A DNA stretch of 64,000 nt from Sphingomonas faeni (GCF_003053745.1 NZ_QAYE01000007.1:230616-294615), one strand, 5' to 3'. Counted from the first letter of the stretch, positions 30,570 through 40,173 are shown. Notes: generated by a model not told the origin, from the letters alone. A program made the numbers and translations.

Positions 30570-31247
30570 TTACGCCAGCTTCGCCAGCAACGCCTGTGCC
30601 GCCTTTGCCGACGAGGCGGGGTTCTGGCCGGTGATCAGCAGGCCGTCCTCGACCACGTACACGCCCCAGTCGGCGGTCTTCGAATAGTTGCCGCCCTGCT
30701 GTTGCAGCATGTCCTCGACCAGGAACGGCACGACATCGCTGAGCCCGACCGCGGCCTCTTCGGTATTAGTGAAGCCGGTGACGGTCTTGCCCTTCACCAG
30801 CGGCGCGCCATCGGCGGCCTTCACGTCGCGCAGCACGCCGGGTGCGTGGCAGACGAGAGCGACTGGCTTGCCTGCGCCGATCGCGGTCTCGATCAAAGCG
30901 ATCGATGCCGGATCGTTGGCGAGATCCCAGAGCGGCCCGTGCCCACCGGGATAGAACACCGCGTCATAGTCATTGATGCGCATCTCGGAGAGTTTGCGCG
31001 TATCGGCGAGTGCGGCGGTCGCCTCGGCATCCGCCTCGAACCGGCGTGTCGCGTCGGTCTGTGCGTCGGGCTTGGCGCTGCTGGGATCGAGCGGTGGCTG
31101 GCCACCCGCCGGCGATGCGAGCGTGATGTCGGCACCCGCATCCTTGAACACGTAATAGGGCGCGGCGAGTTCCTCGAGCCAGAAGCCGGTCTTGCGGCCG
31201 GTATCGCCGAGGTCGGCATGCGAGGTGAGGACGACGAGAATTTTCAA
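30570..31247 (-). CDS. DJ-1/PfpI family protein (HchA-like glyoxalase III or chaperone)
   Basis: A 225-residue class I glutamine amidotransferase-like protein. The nucleophile elbow ALVCHAPG holds the reactive Cys at about residue 131. YDAVFYPGGHGPLWDL supplies the oxyanion/acid region. Members detoxify methylglyoxal or repair glycated groups. The type 1 glutamine amidotransferase domain is complete. It is a single gene between the leuA terminator and a repeat. Confidence 0.88.
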   Translation of the reverse strand: MKILVVLTSHADLGDTGRKTGFWLEELAAPYYVFKDAGADITLASPAGGQPPLDPSSAKPDAQTDATRRFEADAEATAALADTRKLSEMRINDYDAVFYPGGHGPLWDLANDPASIALIETAIGAGKPVALVCHAPGVLRDVKAADGAPLVKGKTVTGFTNTEEAAVGLSDVVPFLVEDMLQQQGGNYSKTADWGVYVVEDGLLITGQNPASSAKAAQALLAKLA

Positions 31248-31394
31248 CTTTGGTCTCCGGATCGGGGATTACGGGGAGAGAACGACCCGGCACTAGGATC
31301 GGCGCCTCACGCATGTGAAACGGATTGCGCCCGAACGTGGGACTATCGCCCTGAGCAGGACCGGTCGGCAATCATACGGAGGCATGCCCTACTT

Positions 31395-31446
31395 GTTCTC
31401 CCGCGAAGGCGGGAGCCCAGTCTGGATCCCCGCCTTCGCGGGGAAA
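31395..31446. repeat. Short palindromic repeat, family B
   Basis: Arms TTCTCCCGCGAAGGCGGGAG-CCCAG and TGGATCCCCGCCTTCGCGGG, a compact copy like the one before ilvC. Confidence 0.8.
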
Positions 31447-31479
31447 CAAGTCTTTCCCAAACGCTGGATCGATCTCCCG

Positions 31480-31836
31480 CTAGATCCGTCGCTCCCGCAC
31501 GATGCGGCAGCCGATCGCGGCGTCCGGGTAGACGTCGGTCTTCATCGTCTCGATCTCGACCCGCCGCACCCGTTCGTCCGCTAGGCACAATGCGGCGATC
31601 GCTTCGCATAGCGTTTCCTGCAGCGCGAACGGGCGGTTCGCTACCATCGCCAGGATGCCTGCGCGGACGAAGTCGTAATCGAGCACTTCCCCGATCGCAT
31701 CCTCGTCGAGCGGCCCCGGATACACGACGGTCATCTCGACCGAGACGACCACGCGTTGTGGCGCGACTTCGTGCGGGTGGATGCCCAGCCGCATCATCAC
31801 CTCGAGTCCGTCGAGGATCGTCGTGAACTCAGCCAT
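31480..31836 (-). CDS. folB: Dihydroneopterin aldolase
   Basis: A 118-residue enzyme of folate synthesis that cleaves dihydroneopterin. Features include the LDGLEVMMRLGIHPHEV start, LDYDFVRAGIL and the C-terminal VRRVEIETMKTDVYPDA. It is the last gene of folE-SDR-folB. Its start overlaps the end of the SDR gene by eight bases, so the operon is tightly coupled. Confidence 0.92.
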   Translation of the reverse strand: MAEFTTILDGLEVMMRLGIHPHEVAPQRVVVSVEMTVVYPGPLDEDAIGEVLDYDFVRAGILAMVANRPFALQETLCEAIAALCLADERVRRVEIETMKTDVYPDAAIGCRIVRERRI

Positions 31837-32587
31837 GTCGTCCCTCAAACATCACGTCGCCGTCTCGCGTCAGAAACCGTTGTCCGCAATCGACGAACAC
31901 ATTCTGCCCCGTCACGCCTTTTGCGGACAGCAGCCACGCGACCGCATCCGCGACCGCCTCGGCGCCGACCGGTCGCTTCAGCAAATTGTCGCTCGCCACC
32001 GCCGCGAACTCTTCTTCGGTCTGGTCTCCGCTCGGAAGGGTCAATCCCGGCGACACTGCGTTGACCGAGATGTGCGGGCCGAGCGCCTGTGCGAGCATCG
32101 TCGTCGCCCCCTCCAGCGCGATCTTGCCGCAGCTGTACGAGAAGAAGTCCGGGTTGAGGTTGGCCACCTTCTGGTCGAGCACATTGACCACCGCGCCGTC
32201 CGCGACGTCGTCCTGCGACGCCAGCGCGGACGCCAGCAGCACCGGCGCGCCGCAATTGACCGCGCCAAGCTCGGCGAACAGTATTGGATCGACGGTCGGC
32301 GGTCGATCGAATTCGAACTTCGACGCGCAGTTCACCAGCCCGTCGATCGGCCTACCGATCGCAGTCCGTGCCGCTGCGAACAGGTCACCGATCGTGCCCA
32401 GATCGCTCAGGTCGCCCGCTACCGAAGCAGCACGCCCTCCCCCGTCGACGATCTCCTCCACAAGTGCCGCCGCCTCGTCGGGGGAATGTCCCTGATGCAC
32501 GACCACGGCATGCCCGTCGGCAGCCAGCCGCCGGACGATCGCCGCACCCAGCCGCTTCGCACCGCCCGTGACCAGCACGGTCCGCAT
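31829..32587 (-). CDS. Short-chain dehydrogenase, probable dihydromonapterin reductase (FolM-like)
   Basis: A 252-residue SDR. The NAD(P) motif is VTGGAKRLG at about residues 6-14; the Arg after the glycines is typical of NADPH-using pteridine reductases (FolM/PTR1 type). The catalytic YSCGK (YxxxK) is near residue 150, with NAVSPGLTLP after it. It lies between folE and folB with overlapping starts and stops on both sides. Context and motif suggest reduction of a dihydropterin or dihydrofolate. Substrate is inferred, not proven. Confidence 0.82.
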   Translation of the reverse strand: MRTVLVTGGAKRLGAAIVRRLAADGHAVVVHQGHSPDEAAALVEEIVDGGGRAASVAGDLSDLGTIGDLFAAARTAIGRPIDGLVNCASKFEFDRPPTVDPILFAELGAVNCGAPVLLASALASQDDVADGAVVNVLDQKVANLNPDFFSYSCGKIALEGATTMLAQALGPHISVNAVSPGLTLPSGDQTEEEFAAVASDNLLKRPVGAEAVADAVAWLLSAKGVTGQNVFVDCGQRFLTRDGDVMFEGRHG

Positions 32588-33225
32588 CAGGCGCCGCGAC
32601 CCATCAAGGCCAGCACTTCCTTGCGGCTGCGTTCGTCGTCGCGGAACACGCCCATCATCCGGCTCGTGACCATCGTCACCCCAGGCGTGCGGACACCGCG
32701 CGCGGTCATGCAGGCATGGCTCGCCTCGATCACCACCGCGACGCCCTGCGGCTTGAGGTTGTCCCAGATGCAGTCGGCCACTTCCGCGGTCAGCCGCTCC
32801 TGCACCTGCAACCGCCGCGCGAACCCGTGCAGCACGCGCGCAAGCTTCGAAATGCCGACGACGTGGTCGCGCGGCAGGTACGCGATGTGCGCCTTGCCGA
32901 TGATCGGCGCCATGTGATGCTCGCAATGCGACTGGAACGGGATGTCCTTCAGCAGGACGATCTCGTCATAGCCGCCGACTTCCTCGAACACGCGTTCGAG
33001 GTGTTTCGCCGGATCGTCGCCATAGCCGGCGCAATATTCCTTCCACGCACGTGCAACACGACGCGGCGTGTCGAGCAGGCCCTCACGGGTCGGATCGTCG
33101 CCCGCCCAGCGGATCAACGTACGGATCGCCGACGCTACGTCTTCTGGCACAATCACCTTGCCGTCGGGACCCAGCACATCGTCTTCAACCAGCCGCTCCT
33201 CGGACCCGTTCAGTTCATCCCGCAT
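32587..33225 (-). CDS. folE: GTP cyclohydrolase I
   Basis: A 212-residue enzyme that converts GTP to dihydroneopterin triphosphate, the first step of folate and pterin synthesis. Zinc ligands are visible in SHCEHH and in [34 protein letters not shown] is the family signature. [10 protein letters not shown] was chosen over two upstream Met codons because a GGGTG ribosome site lies just before it. First gene of the pterin operon. Confidence 0.97.
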   Translation of the reverse strand: MRDELNGSEERLVEDDVLGPDGKVIVPEDVASAIRTLIRWAGDDPTREGLLDTPRRVARAWKEYCAGYGDDPAKHLERVFEEVGGYDEIVLLKDIPFQSHCEHHMAPIIGKAHIAYLPRDHVVGISKLARVLHGFARRLQVQERLTAEVADCIWDNLKPQGVAVVIEASHACMTARGVRTPGVTMVTSRMMGVFRDDERSRKEVLALMGRGA

Positions 33226-33428
33226 CGCAACACCCTTTGTCAGCATACCCAAACATCGGAACATGGGTCCTCTTTTGCAACTGTTTCATTTCAGCAACGC
33301 GCCGTAAATCCCCGTATTCCGGGGCTCAAAATGCGTTGACGCTAGATCGTTTTCGTCGTTACTTCGCCATACCTGAAAAACTAAATCGTGAATCGGCACA
33401 GACCGGCACGATCGGGGAGAGGACTGAC

Positions 33429-36400
33429 ATGGCCAAGTTCGAATTGCTCGCCGCCTCGGCGATGATACTCCTGTCGATTGCGCCGGCAATGGCCCAGACG
33501 GCCACCACATCGGCTGGAAATGCCGGCCCCACCAACGGCCCCGGGCAGGAAGCGCCGTCGACGCCCGGCACATCGACGCAGACCACCCCCGCCGATACCT
33601 CGGCAAGTGCCTATGCGTCGCAGGATATCGTGGTTACCGCGCAACGCCAATCGCAACGTTTGCAGGATGTTCCGATTGCAGTGAGCGCTTTTACCGCGGA
33701 CACGATCTCGAAGCAGCAGATCGTCAACCCGAGTGCGCTCCAGCAGACGCTGCCCAACGTCACCTTCACCAAGACCAATTTCACCACGTCGAGCTTCACG
33801 ATCCGCGGGATCGGCGATCTGTGCGTCGGCGCGACCTGCGACCAGGCGACCGCGATCCACGTCAACGACATGCCGCTGGTCACCACGCGACTGTTCGAAA
33901 GCGAGTTCTTCGATCTCGAGCGGATCGAGGTCCTGCGCGGTCCGCAGGGTACGCTGTTCGGCCGCAACGCGACGTCGGGCGTGGTGAACTTCATCACCGC
34001 CAAGCCGGACCTGTCGGGGATCCACGCCGCCGCCGAGGCCGAGTACGGCAACTATGATTCGAAGCGCGCGCGCGCGATGATCAACCTGCCCTTCACCGAC
34101 ACGCTCGGCATCCGCGTCGCGGGCACGTATCTCAACCGCGACGGCTATACCAAGAACACGTATGACAATTCGAAGATCGACGGGCGCGACCTGTATTCGA
34201 TCCGCGGCACGTTGTCGTGGGAGCCGACCAGCGATACCCGCGTCGATCTGATCGGCTATTATTTCCGCGAGAAGGACAACCGCAGCCGTATCCAGAAGCA
34301 GCTCTGCCACCGTGATCCGACCGGCATCCTGGGCTGCCTTCCCGATCGGCTCGCGAACGAAACGCCGAACGGCAACTCGACGCTGGCCGCGACGCTGGCC
34401 TCGACACAGTATTTCGGGATTGCCGGTACGCAGCTCGGGCATCCCGAGATTGCCGCGATCGGCCTGCAGAACCTGTATGCGACCGACACCTATGCCGGGG
34501 TCGTCAATCCCGGCGACGTCCGCACCGTCCGGATCGACTCCAACCCGACCTACTTCGCCGAGGAAGAGCAGTACACCGCCAAGATCTTCCATGATTTCGG
34601 TCCGGTCTCGTTCAACTTCACCGGCGGGTTCTCGCGCAACACGGTCGACAGCACGACCGACTTCAACCTCGCGGTCGAGAACCCCCTCGCGACCAATGTC
34701 GGCCTGAACACGCTGAACGCGATCGGCCGCCCCGGCGTGGTGATCCCGCTGCCCGGCGGTGCGCTGGTCAATACCGGCTATCTCAATGGCGTCCGTTCCG
34801 TGCTGATCCCCAACGGCCCGGCCGGCGGCGCGTGCCAGTCGGGTGCCGATACGAACAATGTCGGCGTGTTCGGCGGCAACGGCATCGGCTGTTACGCGCA
34901 GAGCCTCGACGTCGATCGCTCGCGCCAGGTGAACCGGCAATATTCGGCCGAGGCGCATATCGACAGCTCGTTCGACGGCATGTTCAACTTCCTGCTCGGC
35001 GGCATCTATGTCGACTCGCGCAGCCAGAACACCGACTATTTCGTCAACGCGTTCGGGCTGGATTACGCATCGGGCGTGCTCGGCGCGGCCAGCTCGGCGG
35101 CAATCCCGGGCGTCAACGGCAACGCGTTCCTCGCCACGCCGTTCTACCGCAACGACGGCGACGACTTCCGCCTGAAATCCTACGGCATCTTCGGCGAGAC
35201 CTATTTCGAGTTCAACGACAAGCTGAAGCTGACGCTCGGCCTGCGCTACAACCACGACGAGAAGGACGTGAAGGCGCGCAACATCACGCTGAACGTGCTC
35301 ACCCCGATCGGCGCGTCGAACATGACGCAGGGGCTGAACTACACCACCACCGACTTCGACTCCACGCGCACCGGGGTGCAGGAATATGCGCTCGACAAGG
35401 TGAGCTTTTCGCGGCTGACGGGGCGTGCAGTGATCGACTACAAGATCTCGCCGGACAATCTGATCTACGCGTCCTATTCGCGCGGCTACAAGTCGGGCGG
35501 CATCAATCCGCCCTTGCCCGCGACCTTCTCGGTGCCGACGACCTTTACGCCCGAGAAGATCGACTCGTTCGAGATCGGCTCGAAGAACACCTTCGGCAAC
35601 GGCGCGCTGCGGCTCAACGTCACGGGCTTCTACTACAAGTACAAGCAGTTGCAGCTGAGCCGGATCGTCGCACGGACCGCGGTCAACGACAATGTCGACG
35701 CCCATGTCTACGGCGTCGAGGCGGAAGCGATCCTCAGCCCGATCCCGGCGTTCGTCGTCAACATGAACGCGAGCTACCTCCACAGCGAGGTGTCGGCGGA
35801 CAAGTTCCTGGTCAATCCGCGCGATCCGTCGGGCGGCCGCTCGGACGCGGTGATCATCAAGGACCTGCAGAGCGCCGCCAACTGTGCGGTCGTGCCGACC
35901 ACCGCGGGCAATATCGTCGGGGTGAACACCTATGTCGGCGCGGTGAACTCAGGTCTCGGCCTGCGCGCACCCGTGGCGATCCCGACGACCAACACCACCG
36001 GCGCTTACAGCCTCTGCTCGGTTCTCGCCTCGACCGCGGCCAATCCTCCGGCGGCGCTGCGCGCGCTGTTCGGCGTGCCGACCGGTGCTCTGCCGTACAG
36101 CGTCATCGACGGCGTCGGCGTCAACATCCGCGGCGGCAAGCTGCCCCAGGCACCGACCTACAAATTCTCGGCAGGCGCGCAGTACACCATCGCGTTCGGC
36201 AGCGGCATGTCGTTCGTGCCGCGCGTGGACCTCAACTACACCGGCGGCTTCACAGCCTCGATCTTCAACCAGCTGGTCGACCGCGTGCAGGGCTATGAGG
36301 TGATCAATGCGCAGGTGCAACTAAACGGCGCCGAAGACCGCTGGTTCCTGCGCGGCTTCGTGCAGAATTTGACGAACAATGACTCGATTACGGGTCAGGC

Positions 36401-36488
36401 GGTCGGCGACCAGTCGTCGGGGCTGTTCACGAATATCTTCACGATCGACCCGCGGCGGTATGGCATCGCGGCCGGGTTCAAGTTCTAA
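33429..36488 (+). CDS. TonB-dependent outer-membrane receptor
   Basis: A 1019-residue outer-membrane transporter. The signal peptide ends near APAMAQ. A Thr/Ala-rich linker and the TonB-box-like DIVVTAQRQSQRLQDVPIAVSAF lead to the plug domain (IEVLRGPQGTLFGRNATSGVVNFIT). A long beta-barrel follows, ending in an aromatic residue (GIAAGFKF) as outer-membrane proteins do. Substrate cannot be named; such receptors in sphingomonads often take up sugars, siderophores or aromatic compounds. It is divergent from folE and starts after a GAGAGGA ribosome site. Confidence 0.95.
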   Translation: MAKFELLAASAMILLSIAPAMAQTATTSAGNAGPTNGPGQEAPSTPGTSTQTTPADTSASAYASQDIVVTAQRQSQRLQDVPIAVSAFTADTISKQQIVNPSALQQTLPNVTFTKTNFTTSSFTIRGIGDLCVGATCDQATAIHVNDMPLVTTRLFESEFFDLERIEVLRGPQGTLFGRNATSGVVNFITAKPDLSGIHAAAEAEYGNYDSKRARAMINLPFTDTLGIRVAGTYLNRDGYTKNTYDNSKIDGRDLYSIRGTLSWEPTSDTRVDLIGYYFREKDNRSRIQKQLCHRDPTGILGCLPDRLANETPNGNSTLAATLASTQYFGIAGTQLGHPEIAAIGLQNLYATDTYAGVVNPGDVRTVRIDSNPTYFAEEEQYTAKIFHDFGPVSFNFTGGFSRNTVDSTTDFNLAVENPLATNVGLNTLNAIGRPGVVIPLPGGALVNTGYLNGVRSVLIPNGPAGGACQSGADTNNVGVFGGNGIGCYAQSLDVDRSRQVNRQYSAEAHIDSSFDGMFNFLLGGIYVDSRSQNTDYFVNAFGLDYASGVLGAASSAAIPGVNGNAFLATPFYRNDGDDFRLKSYGIFGETYFEFNDKLKLTLGLRYNHDEKDVKARNITLNVLTPIGASNMTQGLNYTTTDFDSTRTGVQEYALDKVSFSRLTGRAVIDYKISPDNLIYASYSRGYKSGGINPPLPATFSVPTTFTPEKIDSFEIGSKNTFGNGALRLNVTGFYYKYKQLQLSRIVARTAVNDNVDAHVYGVEAEAILSPIPAFVVNMNASYLHSEVSADKFLVNPRDPSGGRSDAVIIKDLQSAANCAVVPTTAGNIVGVNTYVGAVNSGLGLRAPVAIPTTNTTGAYSLCSVLASTAANPPAALRALFGVPTGALPYSVIDGVGVNIRGGKLPQAPTYKFSAGAQYTIAFGSGMSFVPRVDLNYTGGFTASIFNQLVDRVQGYEVINAQVQLNGAEDRWFLRGFVQNLTNNDSITGQAVGDQSSGLFTNIFTIDPRRYGIAAGFKF

Positions 36489-36506
36489 GCGACGACGCAA
36501 ACGACC

Positions 36507-36632
36507 CTCCCCCGCCAGGGGGTGGTGGCGCCGAAGGTGACGGAGGGGAAGGACACGGAGCAGCGGTGGGCGCGTGCCTCCCCCTCCGTCTGGCAAGAGC
36601 CAGCCACCTCCCCCTTGCGGGGGAGGATTTCA
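36507..36632. repeat. Palindromic intergenic repeat, family C
   Basis: Arms CCTCCCCCGCCAGGGGGTGG and CCACCTCCCCCTTGCGGGGG, with inner GACGGAGGGG and CCCCCTCCGTC. The 416-base gap after the receptor gene holds this copy, a family B remnant near 36,640-36,700 and a family D copy; no gene was seen. Confidence 0.8.
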
Positions 36633-36762
36633 AGGCGCCCTCCCTTCTCGCAAGGGCGGGGACCCAAGCCAAGATTCCGCCTTCACGGGAGAACCTGGGG
36701 CAAGGTGCCGCACGACTACGGAGTCGTACTGCTTTGAAGGAGCTAGCCCCCGACTTGCTCCC

Positions 36763-36868
36763 CTCCCTGAAAGGGAGGGGTTGGGGGTGGGTCGGTCTGG
36801 ATTGGCCGCGGCGTTTACCAGGCAGCCTACCCACCCCCGGCCCCTCCCTTTCAGGGAGAGGGGGAAGG
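36763..36868. repeat. Palindromic intergenic repeat, family D
   Basis: Inverted arms CTCCCTGAAAGGGAGGGGTT-GGGGGTGGGTCGG and CCCACCCCCGGCCCCTCCCT-TTCAGGGAG. Same plan as the copy between ilvB and ilvH. Confidence 0.85.
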
Positions 36869-36904
36869 AGGCAGATCCCCCTCCTCATCGGAGAGGAGAG
36901 ACGA

Positions 36905-37738
36905 TCACTTCAGGCGCTTGGCGTGCCACGCCACATGGTCCGCCATAAAGGTCGAAATGAAGTTGTAGCTGTGGTCATACCCAGGCTGCATGCGTAGCGT
37001 CAGGTCGATCCCCGCCGCCTTGCACGCGTCTGCCAGCAACTCGGGCTTCAACTGTTCGACCAGGAAGCCATCGGCTTCGCCCTGATCGACCAGGATGTCC
37101 TCCACCCGCGCGCCATCTTCGATCAGCGCGCACGCGTCGTACGCTCGCCACGCCGTCCGTTCCGGCCCGAGATACCCGCCGAGCGCCTTCTCGCCCCATG
37201 GGCACTGCAACGGCGCGACGATCGGGGCGAAGGCCGACACGCTCCGGAAGCGATCGGGATTGCGCAGCGCGATCGTCAGCGCACCATGACCGCCCATCGA
37301 GTGGCCAAAGATCCCCTGCCGCGCCATGTCCGCCATCGAAAACTCCGCCGCGATCAGGGCGGAGAGTTCGTCCTCGACATAGGACCGCATCCGAAAATTC
37401 TTCGCCCAAGGCTCCTCGATCGCATCGACGTAGAAGCCTGCACCCTTGCCGAAGTCGTACGCGTCATCGTCCGGCACATCGTCGCCGCGGGGCGACGTAT
37501 CCGGCGCGACCAGGATCACGCCCAGTTCGGCACACGCGCGCCGATACTCGCCCTTGTCCATGACGTTGGCGTGCGTGCAGGTCAGGCCCGACAGGAACCA
37601 CAGCACCGGCAACCGTGCGCCGGCGTCGTGCGGCGGCACGTACACCGCGAAGGTCATGTCCGTGCCGGTCGCAGTCGAGGCGTGGCGATACACGCCCTGC
37701 GTGCCGCCATACGCCTTGCTGGTGGAGACGGTCTCCAT
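36905..37738 (-). CDS. fghA: S-formylglutathione hydrolase
   Basis: A 277-residue esterase-D family enzyme that hydrolyses S-formylglutathione to formate and glutathione. The nucleophile elbow GHSMGGHGA, VAPDTSPRG and PGYDHSYNFI (catalytic His) are typical. It overlaps the VOC gene by four bases (ATGA). With the upstream dehydrogenase it completes the glutathione-dependent formaldehyde pathway. Confidence 0.96.
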   Translation of the reverse strand: METVSTSKAYGGTQGVYRHASTATGTDMTFAVYVPPHDAGARLPVLWFLSGLTCTHANVMDKGEYRRACAELGVILVAPDTSPRGDDVPDDDAYDFGKGAGFYVDAIEEPWAKNFRMRSYVEDELSALIAAEFSMADMARQGIFGHSMGGHGALTIALRNPDRFRSVSAFAPIVAPLQCPWGEKALGGYLGPERTAWRAYDACALIEDGARVEDILVDQGEADGFLVEQLKPELLADACKAAGIDLTLRMQPGYDHSYNFISTFMADHVAWHAKRLK

Positions 37739-38121
37739 CACGCGACCCGGTGCAATGCGCAAAGCTTGTTGCCCGACGGATCGCGCAGATAGGCCAGATA
37801 CAGCGTGCGACCCGCCGTACCCTGGCGGATACCCGGAGGGTTCTCGCAGGCGGTGCCGCCATGCGCGAGACCCGCGGCGTGCCACGCATCGGCGGCCTCG
37901 GGCGATGCGGCTACGAAGCCCATCGTGCTGCCGTTGCCGTGGCTCGCCGGCTGCCCGTCGATCGGCCTCGTCAGCAGGAAACGCCCGCCGGCGTGCGCGT
38001 AGACCACCCGCCCCCATTCATCGACGACGCCCTCGGGCACGCCGAGCGCCACCAAAGCCGCGTCGTAGAACGCCTTCGATGCCGCGATATCGTCGGCGCC
38101 GAGCATGATATGGCTGAACAT
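37738..38121 (-). CDS. VOC-superfamily (glyoxalase-like) protein
   Basis: A 127-residue beta-alpha-beta-beta-beta protein (FSHIMLGADDIAASKAFYDAAL, AYLRDPSGNKLCALHR), the usual single VOC repeat pair. It sits between the formaldehyde dehydrogenase and S-formylglutathione hydrolase genes, ten bases from one and overlapping the other. A role with glutathione adducts is therefore likely, possibly in forming S-hydroxymethylglutathione as proposed for Gfa-like helpers. This is inference from position. Confidence 0.85.
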   Translation of the reverse strand: MFSHIMLGADDIAASKAFYDAALVALGVPEGVVDEWGRVVYAHAGGRFLLTRPIDGQPASHGNGSTMGFVAASPEAADAWHAAGLAHGGTACENPPGIRQGTAGRTLYLAYLRDPSGNKLCALHRVA

Positions 38122-38131
38122 CCGCGCGTCC

Positions 38132-39238
38132 TCAGTAGATCACGACGGAGCGGATGCTCTCGCCGGCGTGCATCAGGTCGAAGCCCTTGTTGATCTCGTC
38201 GAGCGTCAGGCGGTGCGTGATCATCGGGTCGATCTCGATCATCCCGTTCATGTACCAGTCGACGATCTTCGGCGTATCGGTCCGCCCGCGCGCGCCGCCG
38301 AACGCGGTGCCGCGCCAGTTGCGCCCGGTGACGAGCTGGAACGGCCGCGTCGAAATCTCCTTGCCCGCCTCGGCCACGCCGATCACGATCGAAGTGCCCC
38401 AGCCGCGATGGCATGCCTCGAGCGCTTGGCGCATCACTGTCGTGTTGCCGGTCGCGTCGAAGGTGTAGTCCGCGCCGCCATCGGTCAGCGCGACGATGTG
38501 CTGGACGATATCGCCCACATCCTTCGGGTTGGCGAAGTGCGTCATGCCGAAGCGACGCCCCCATTCCTCGCGATCCGGGTTGATGTCGACGCCGACGATC
38601 ATCCCCGCGCCGGCAAGCCGCGCACCTTGGATCACGTTCAACCCGATCCCGCCGAGCCCGAACACGACGACCGTGTCGCCCGGCTGGACCTTAGCCGTAT
38701 GCACGACCGCGCCGACACCCGTCGTCACGCCGCAACCGACATAGCAGGAGGTGTCGAACGGCGCGTCCTCGCGGATCTTCGCGACCGCGATCTCCGGCAG
38801 GACGGTGAAGTTCGAGAAGGTCGAGCAGCCCATGTAGTGGAAGATCGGCTGCCCCTTGTAGCTGAACCGCGTCGTGCCGTCGGGCATCAGCCCTTTCCCT
38901 TGCGTCGCGCGGATCGCGGTACACAGGTTGGTCTTCTGGCTGAGGCAAGACTTACACTGGCGGCATTCGGGCGTGTAGAGCGGGATGACGTGATCGCCGA
39001 CCGCGACGCTGGTCACGCCTGCGCCGATCTCGCGGACGATGCCGGCACCCTCATGGCCAAGCACGCTGGGAAACAACCCTTCCGAATCAAGCCCGTCGAG
39101 CGTGTACGCGTCGGTATGGCAGATGCCCGTCGCCATGATTTCGACGAGCACTTCGCCGAATTTTGGTCCTTCGAGGTCGAGTTCGACGATCTCGAGCGGT
39201 TTTTTTGCCTCGAAGGCAACAGCGGCGCGGGTCTTCAT
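38132..39238 (-). CDS. frmA: S-(hydroxymethyl)glutathione dehydrogenase / class III alcohol dehydrogenase
   Basis: A 368-residue zinc alcohol dehydrogenase. Catalytic zinc ligands are in [10 protein letters not shown] (Cys, His region) and GHEGAGIV. Structural zinc ligands are in [17 protein letters not shown]. The NAD-binding [13 protein letters not shown] follows. It oxidises the formaldehyde-glutathione adduct and can reduce S-nitrosoglutathione. First gene of the frmA-VOC-fghA operon. The start is the ATG at 39238 and upstream codons lack a ribosome site. Confidence 0.97.
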   Translation of the reverse strand: MKTRAAVAFEAKKPLEIVELDLEGPKFGEVLVEIMATGICHTDAYTLDGLDSEGLFPSVLGHEGAGIVREIGAGVTSVAVGDHVIPLYTPECRQCKSCLSQKTNLCTAIRATQGKGLMPDGTTRFSYKGQPIFHYMGCSTFSNFTVLPEIAVAKIREDAPFDTSCYVGCGVTTGVGAVVHTAKVQPGDTVVVFGLGGIGLNVIQGARLAGAGMIVGVDINPDREEWGRRFGMTHFANPKDVGDIVQHIVALTDGGADYTFDATGNTTVMRQALEACHRGWGTSIVIGVAEAGKEISTRPFQLVTGRNWRGTAFGGARGRTDTPKIVDWYMNGMIEIDPMITHRLTLDEINKGFDLMHAGESIRSVVIY

Positions 39239-39357
39239 GGGTGGGTCTCCTTGATTGCCGCCCTGATGGCCCCCGTGCCCTGCGTCTGCAACCCATACGC
39301 GATGCAACCAATGCCACGTTGCCGCGCTTGATCCTTTCAAATCAAGGAGATGGCGCG

Positions 39358-39561
39358 ATGAAGGATCCGAAGAAGGGCGACGAGGTCACCTGGAAATCGC
39401 ACGGCGGCGAAGCGCACGGCACGGTCGAGAAGAAGCAGACCACCGATACGAAGATCAAGGGCCACACCGTCAAGGCGTCCGAGGAGGAGCCGCAGTTCAT
39501 CGTAAGGAGTGACAAGGGCGGCAAGGCAGCGCACAAGGCGGACGCGCTCACCAAGGCGTGA
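39358..39561 (+). CDS. Small Tudor-like protein (DUF2945 / hypervirulence-associated family)
   Basis: A 67-residue Lys-rich protein beginning [21 protein letters not shown], with the beta-rich [17 protein letters not shown] pattern and [17 protein letters not shown] strong AAGGAG ribosome site is seven bases upstream. The family fold is a small SH3/Tudor-like barrel of unknown ligand. It is followed after 47 bases by the SWIB gene on the same strand. Confidence 0.85.
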   Translation: MKDPKKGDEVTWKSHGGEAHGTVEKKQTTDTKIKGHTVKASEEEPQFIVRSDKGGKAAHKADALTKA

Positions 39562-39608
39562 CCACGCGCGCAGTGCCCAACGCACGCGCGCAACAGGAAG
39601 GAATGCTT

Positions 39609-39869
39609 ATGGCTACAGCTCCCAAGACCGGCGGCATCCACGCCCCCGTCCAGCCCTCTCCCGAACTCGGCGAGATCGTCGGCAACGACAAGCTCCCGCG
39701 CAGCGAAGTGATCAGCAAGGTTTGGGTCTACATCAAGGCCCACAACCTGCAGAACCCCGAGAACAAGCGCGAGATTCTGGCTGACGAGAAGCTGAAGAAG
39801 GTCTTCGGGCGTGACAAGTGCACGATGTTCGAGATGAACAAGTACATCTCGCAGCACGTCAAGGCCTAA
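39609..39869 (+). CDS. SWIB/MDM2-domain protein
   Basis: An 86-residue protein that is nearly all SWIB domain (LPRSEVISKVWVYIKAHNLQNPENKREILADEKLKKVFG through MFEMNKYISQHV). This eukaryotic-type fold occurs in small bacterial proteins, including those of Chlamydia and alphaproteobacteria, and is thought to act with chromosomal DNA or topoisomerase. AGGAAGG eight bases before the ATG at 39609 favours that start over the one at 39603. Confidence 0.92.
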   Translation: MATAPKTGGIHAPVQPSPELGEIVGNDKLPRSEVISKVWVYIKAHNLQNPENKREILADEKLKKVFGRDKCTMFEMNKYISQHVKA

Positions 39870-39891
39870 CCGCCAGCACTGCACGGCAAGC

Positions 39892-39927
39892 GGCGACGGG
39901 GCATCGTAAGCGATACCCGTCGCCCCT
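39892..39927 (+). terminator. Probable terminator after the SWIB gene
   Basis: GGCGACGGG...CCCGTCGCC with an inner ATCG-TAAG-CGAT stem, followed by a weak CCCCTTGATC tail. It is the last host feature before the tRNA-Arg fragment. Confidence 0.6.
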
Positions 39928-40053
39928 TGATCGAACCTTGTTGAGGGTTCGTAATATCGAGATTATCGTCGTGGCTCGAACGTTACCGCGCACGACCGGA
40001 CGCTAGCCCCGCGCTTGATCGTCCCACCCGACCGGCGTATTGCGCCCGCCAAT

Positions 40054-40092
40054 GCCCCCGTAGCTCAGCCGGATAGAGCGACGGTTTCCTAA
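40054..40092 (+). pseudogene. 5' half of the host tRNA-Arg (CCU), cut by the prophage
   Basis: The acceptor 5' strand GCCCCCG, a complete D-arm (GCTC-AGCCGGATA-GAGC) and a 5' anticodon stem ACGGT lead into the anticodon loop TTCCTAA. After that the sequence no longer pairs (TCATT instead of ACCGT) and no T-arm follows. The 3' half is expected at the far end of the prophage, beyond the window. Confidence 0.85.
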
Positions 40093-40094
40093 TC
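40086..40094 (+). other. Left attachment site (attL) core of the prophage, tRNA anticodon loop
   Basis: TTCCTAATC marks the point where host tRNA sequence stops and foreign sequence begins. The same nine bases occur in the intact prophage tRNA-Arg on the other strand. Exact core length cannot be set without attR or attP. Confidence 0.65.
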
Positions 40095-40117
40095 ATTCGA
40101 CGGATCGACACAAAACG

Positions 40118-40137
40118 CCGGTTTCTACCGGTTTTTT
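40118..40137 (+). terminator. Rho-independent terminator at the phage left edge
   Basis: CCGGT-TTCT-ACCGG followed by TTTTTT. It would stop transcription coming from the broken host tRNA gene into the prophage. The opposite strand also has an AAAA run before the stem, so it may act both ways. Confidence 0.8.
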
Positions 40138-40173
40138 GCGTCCGCTATAATCGTTTATCGTCTGGGGTATACG

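Noticed and set aside
33381..35783. 800-codon minus-strand frame inside the TonB receptor gene
   Set aside because: Antisense shadow; the plus strand is a complete receptor.
40054..40092. Functional tRNA at the host edge
   Set aside because: No 3' anticodon stem, T-arm or acceptor 3' strand follows.
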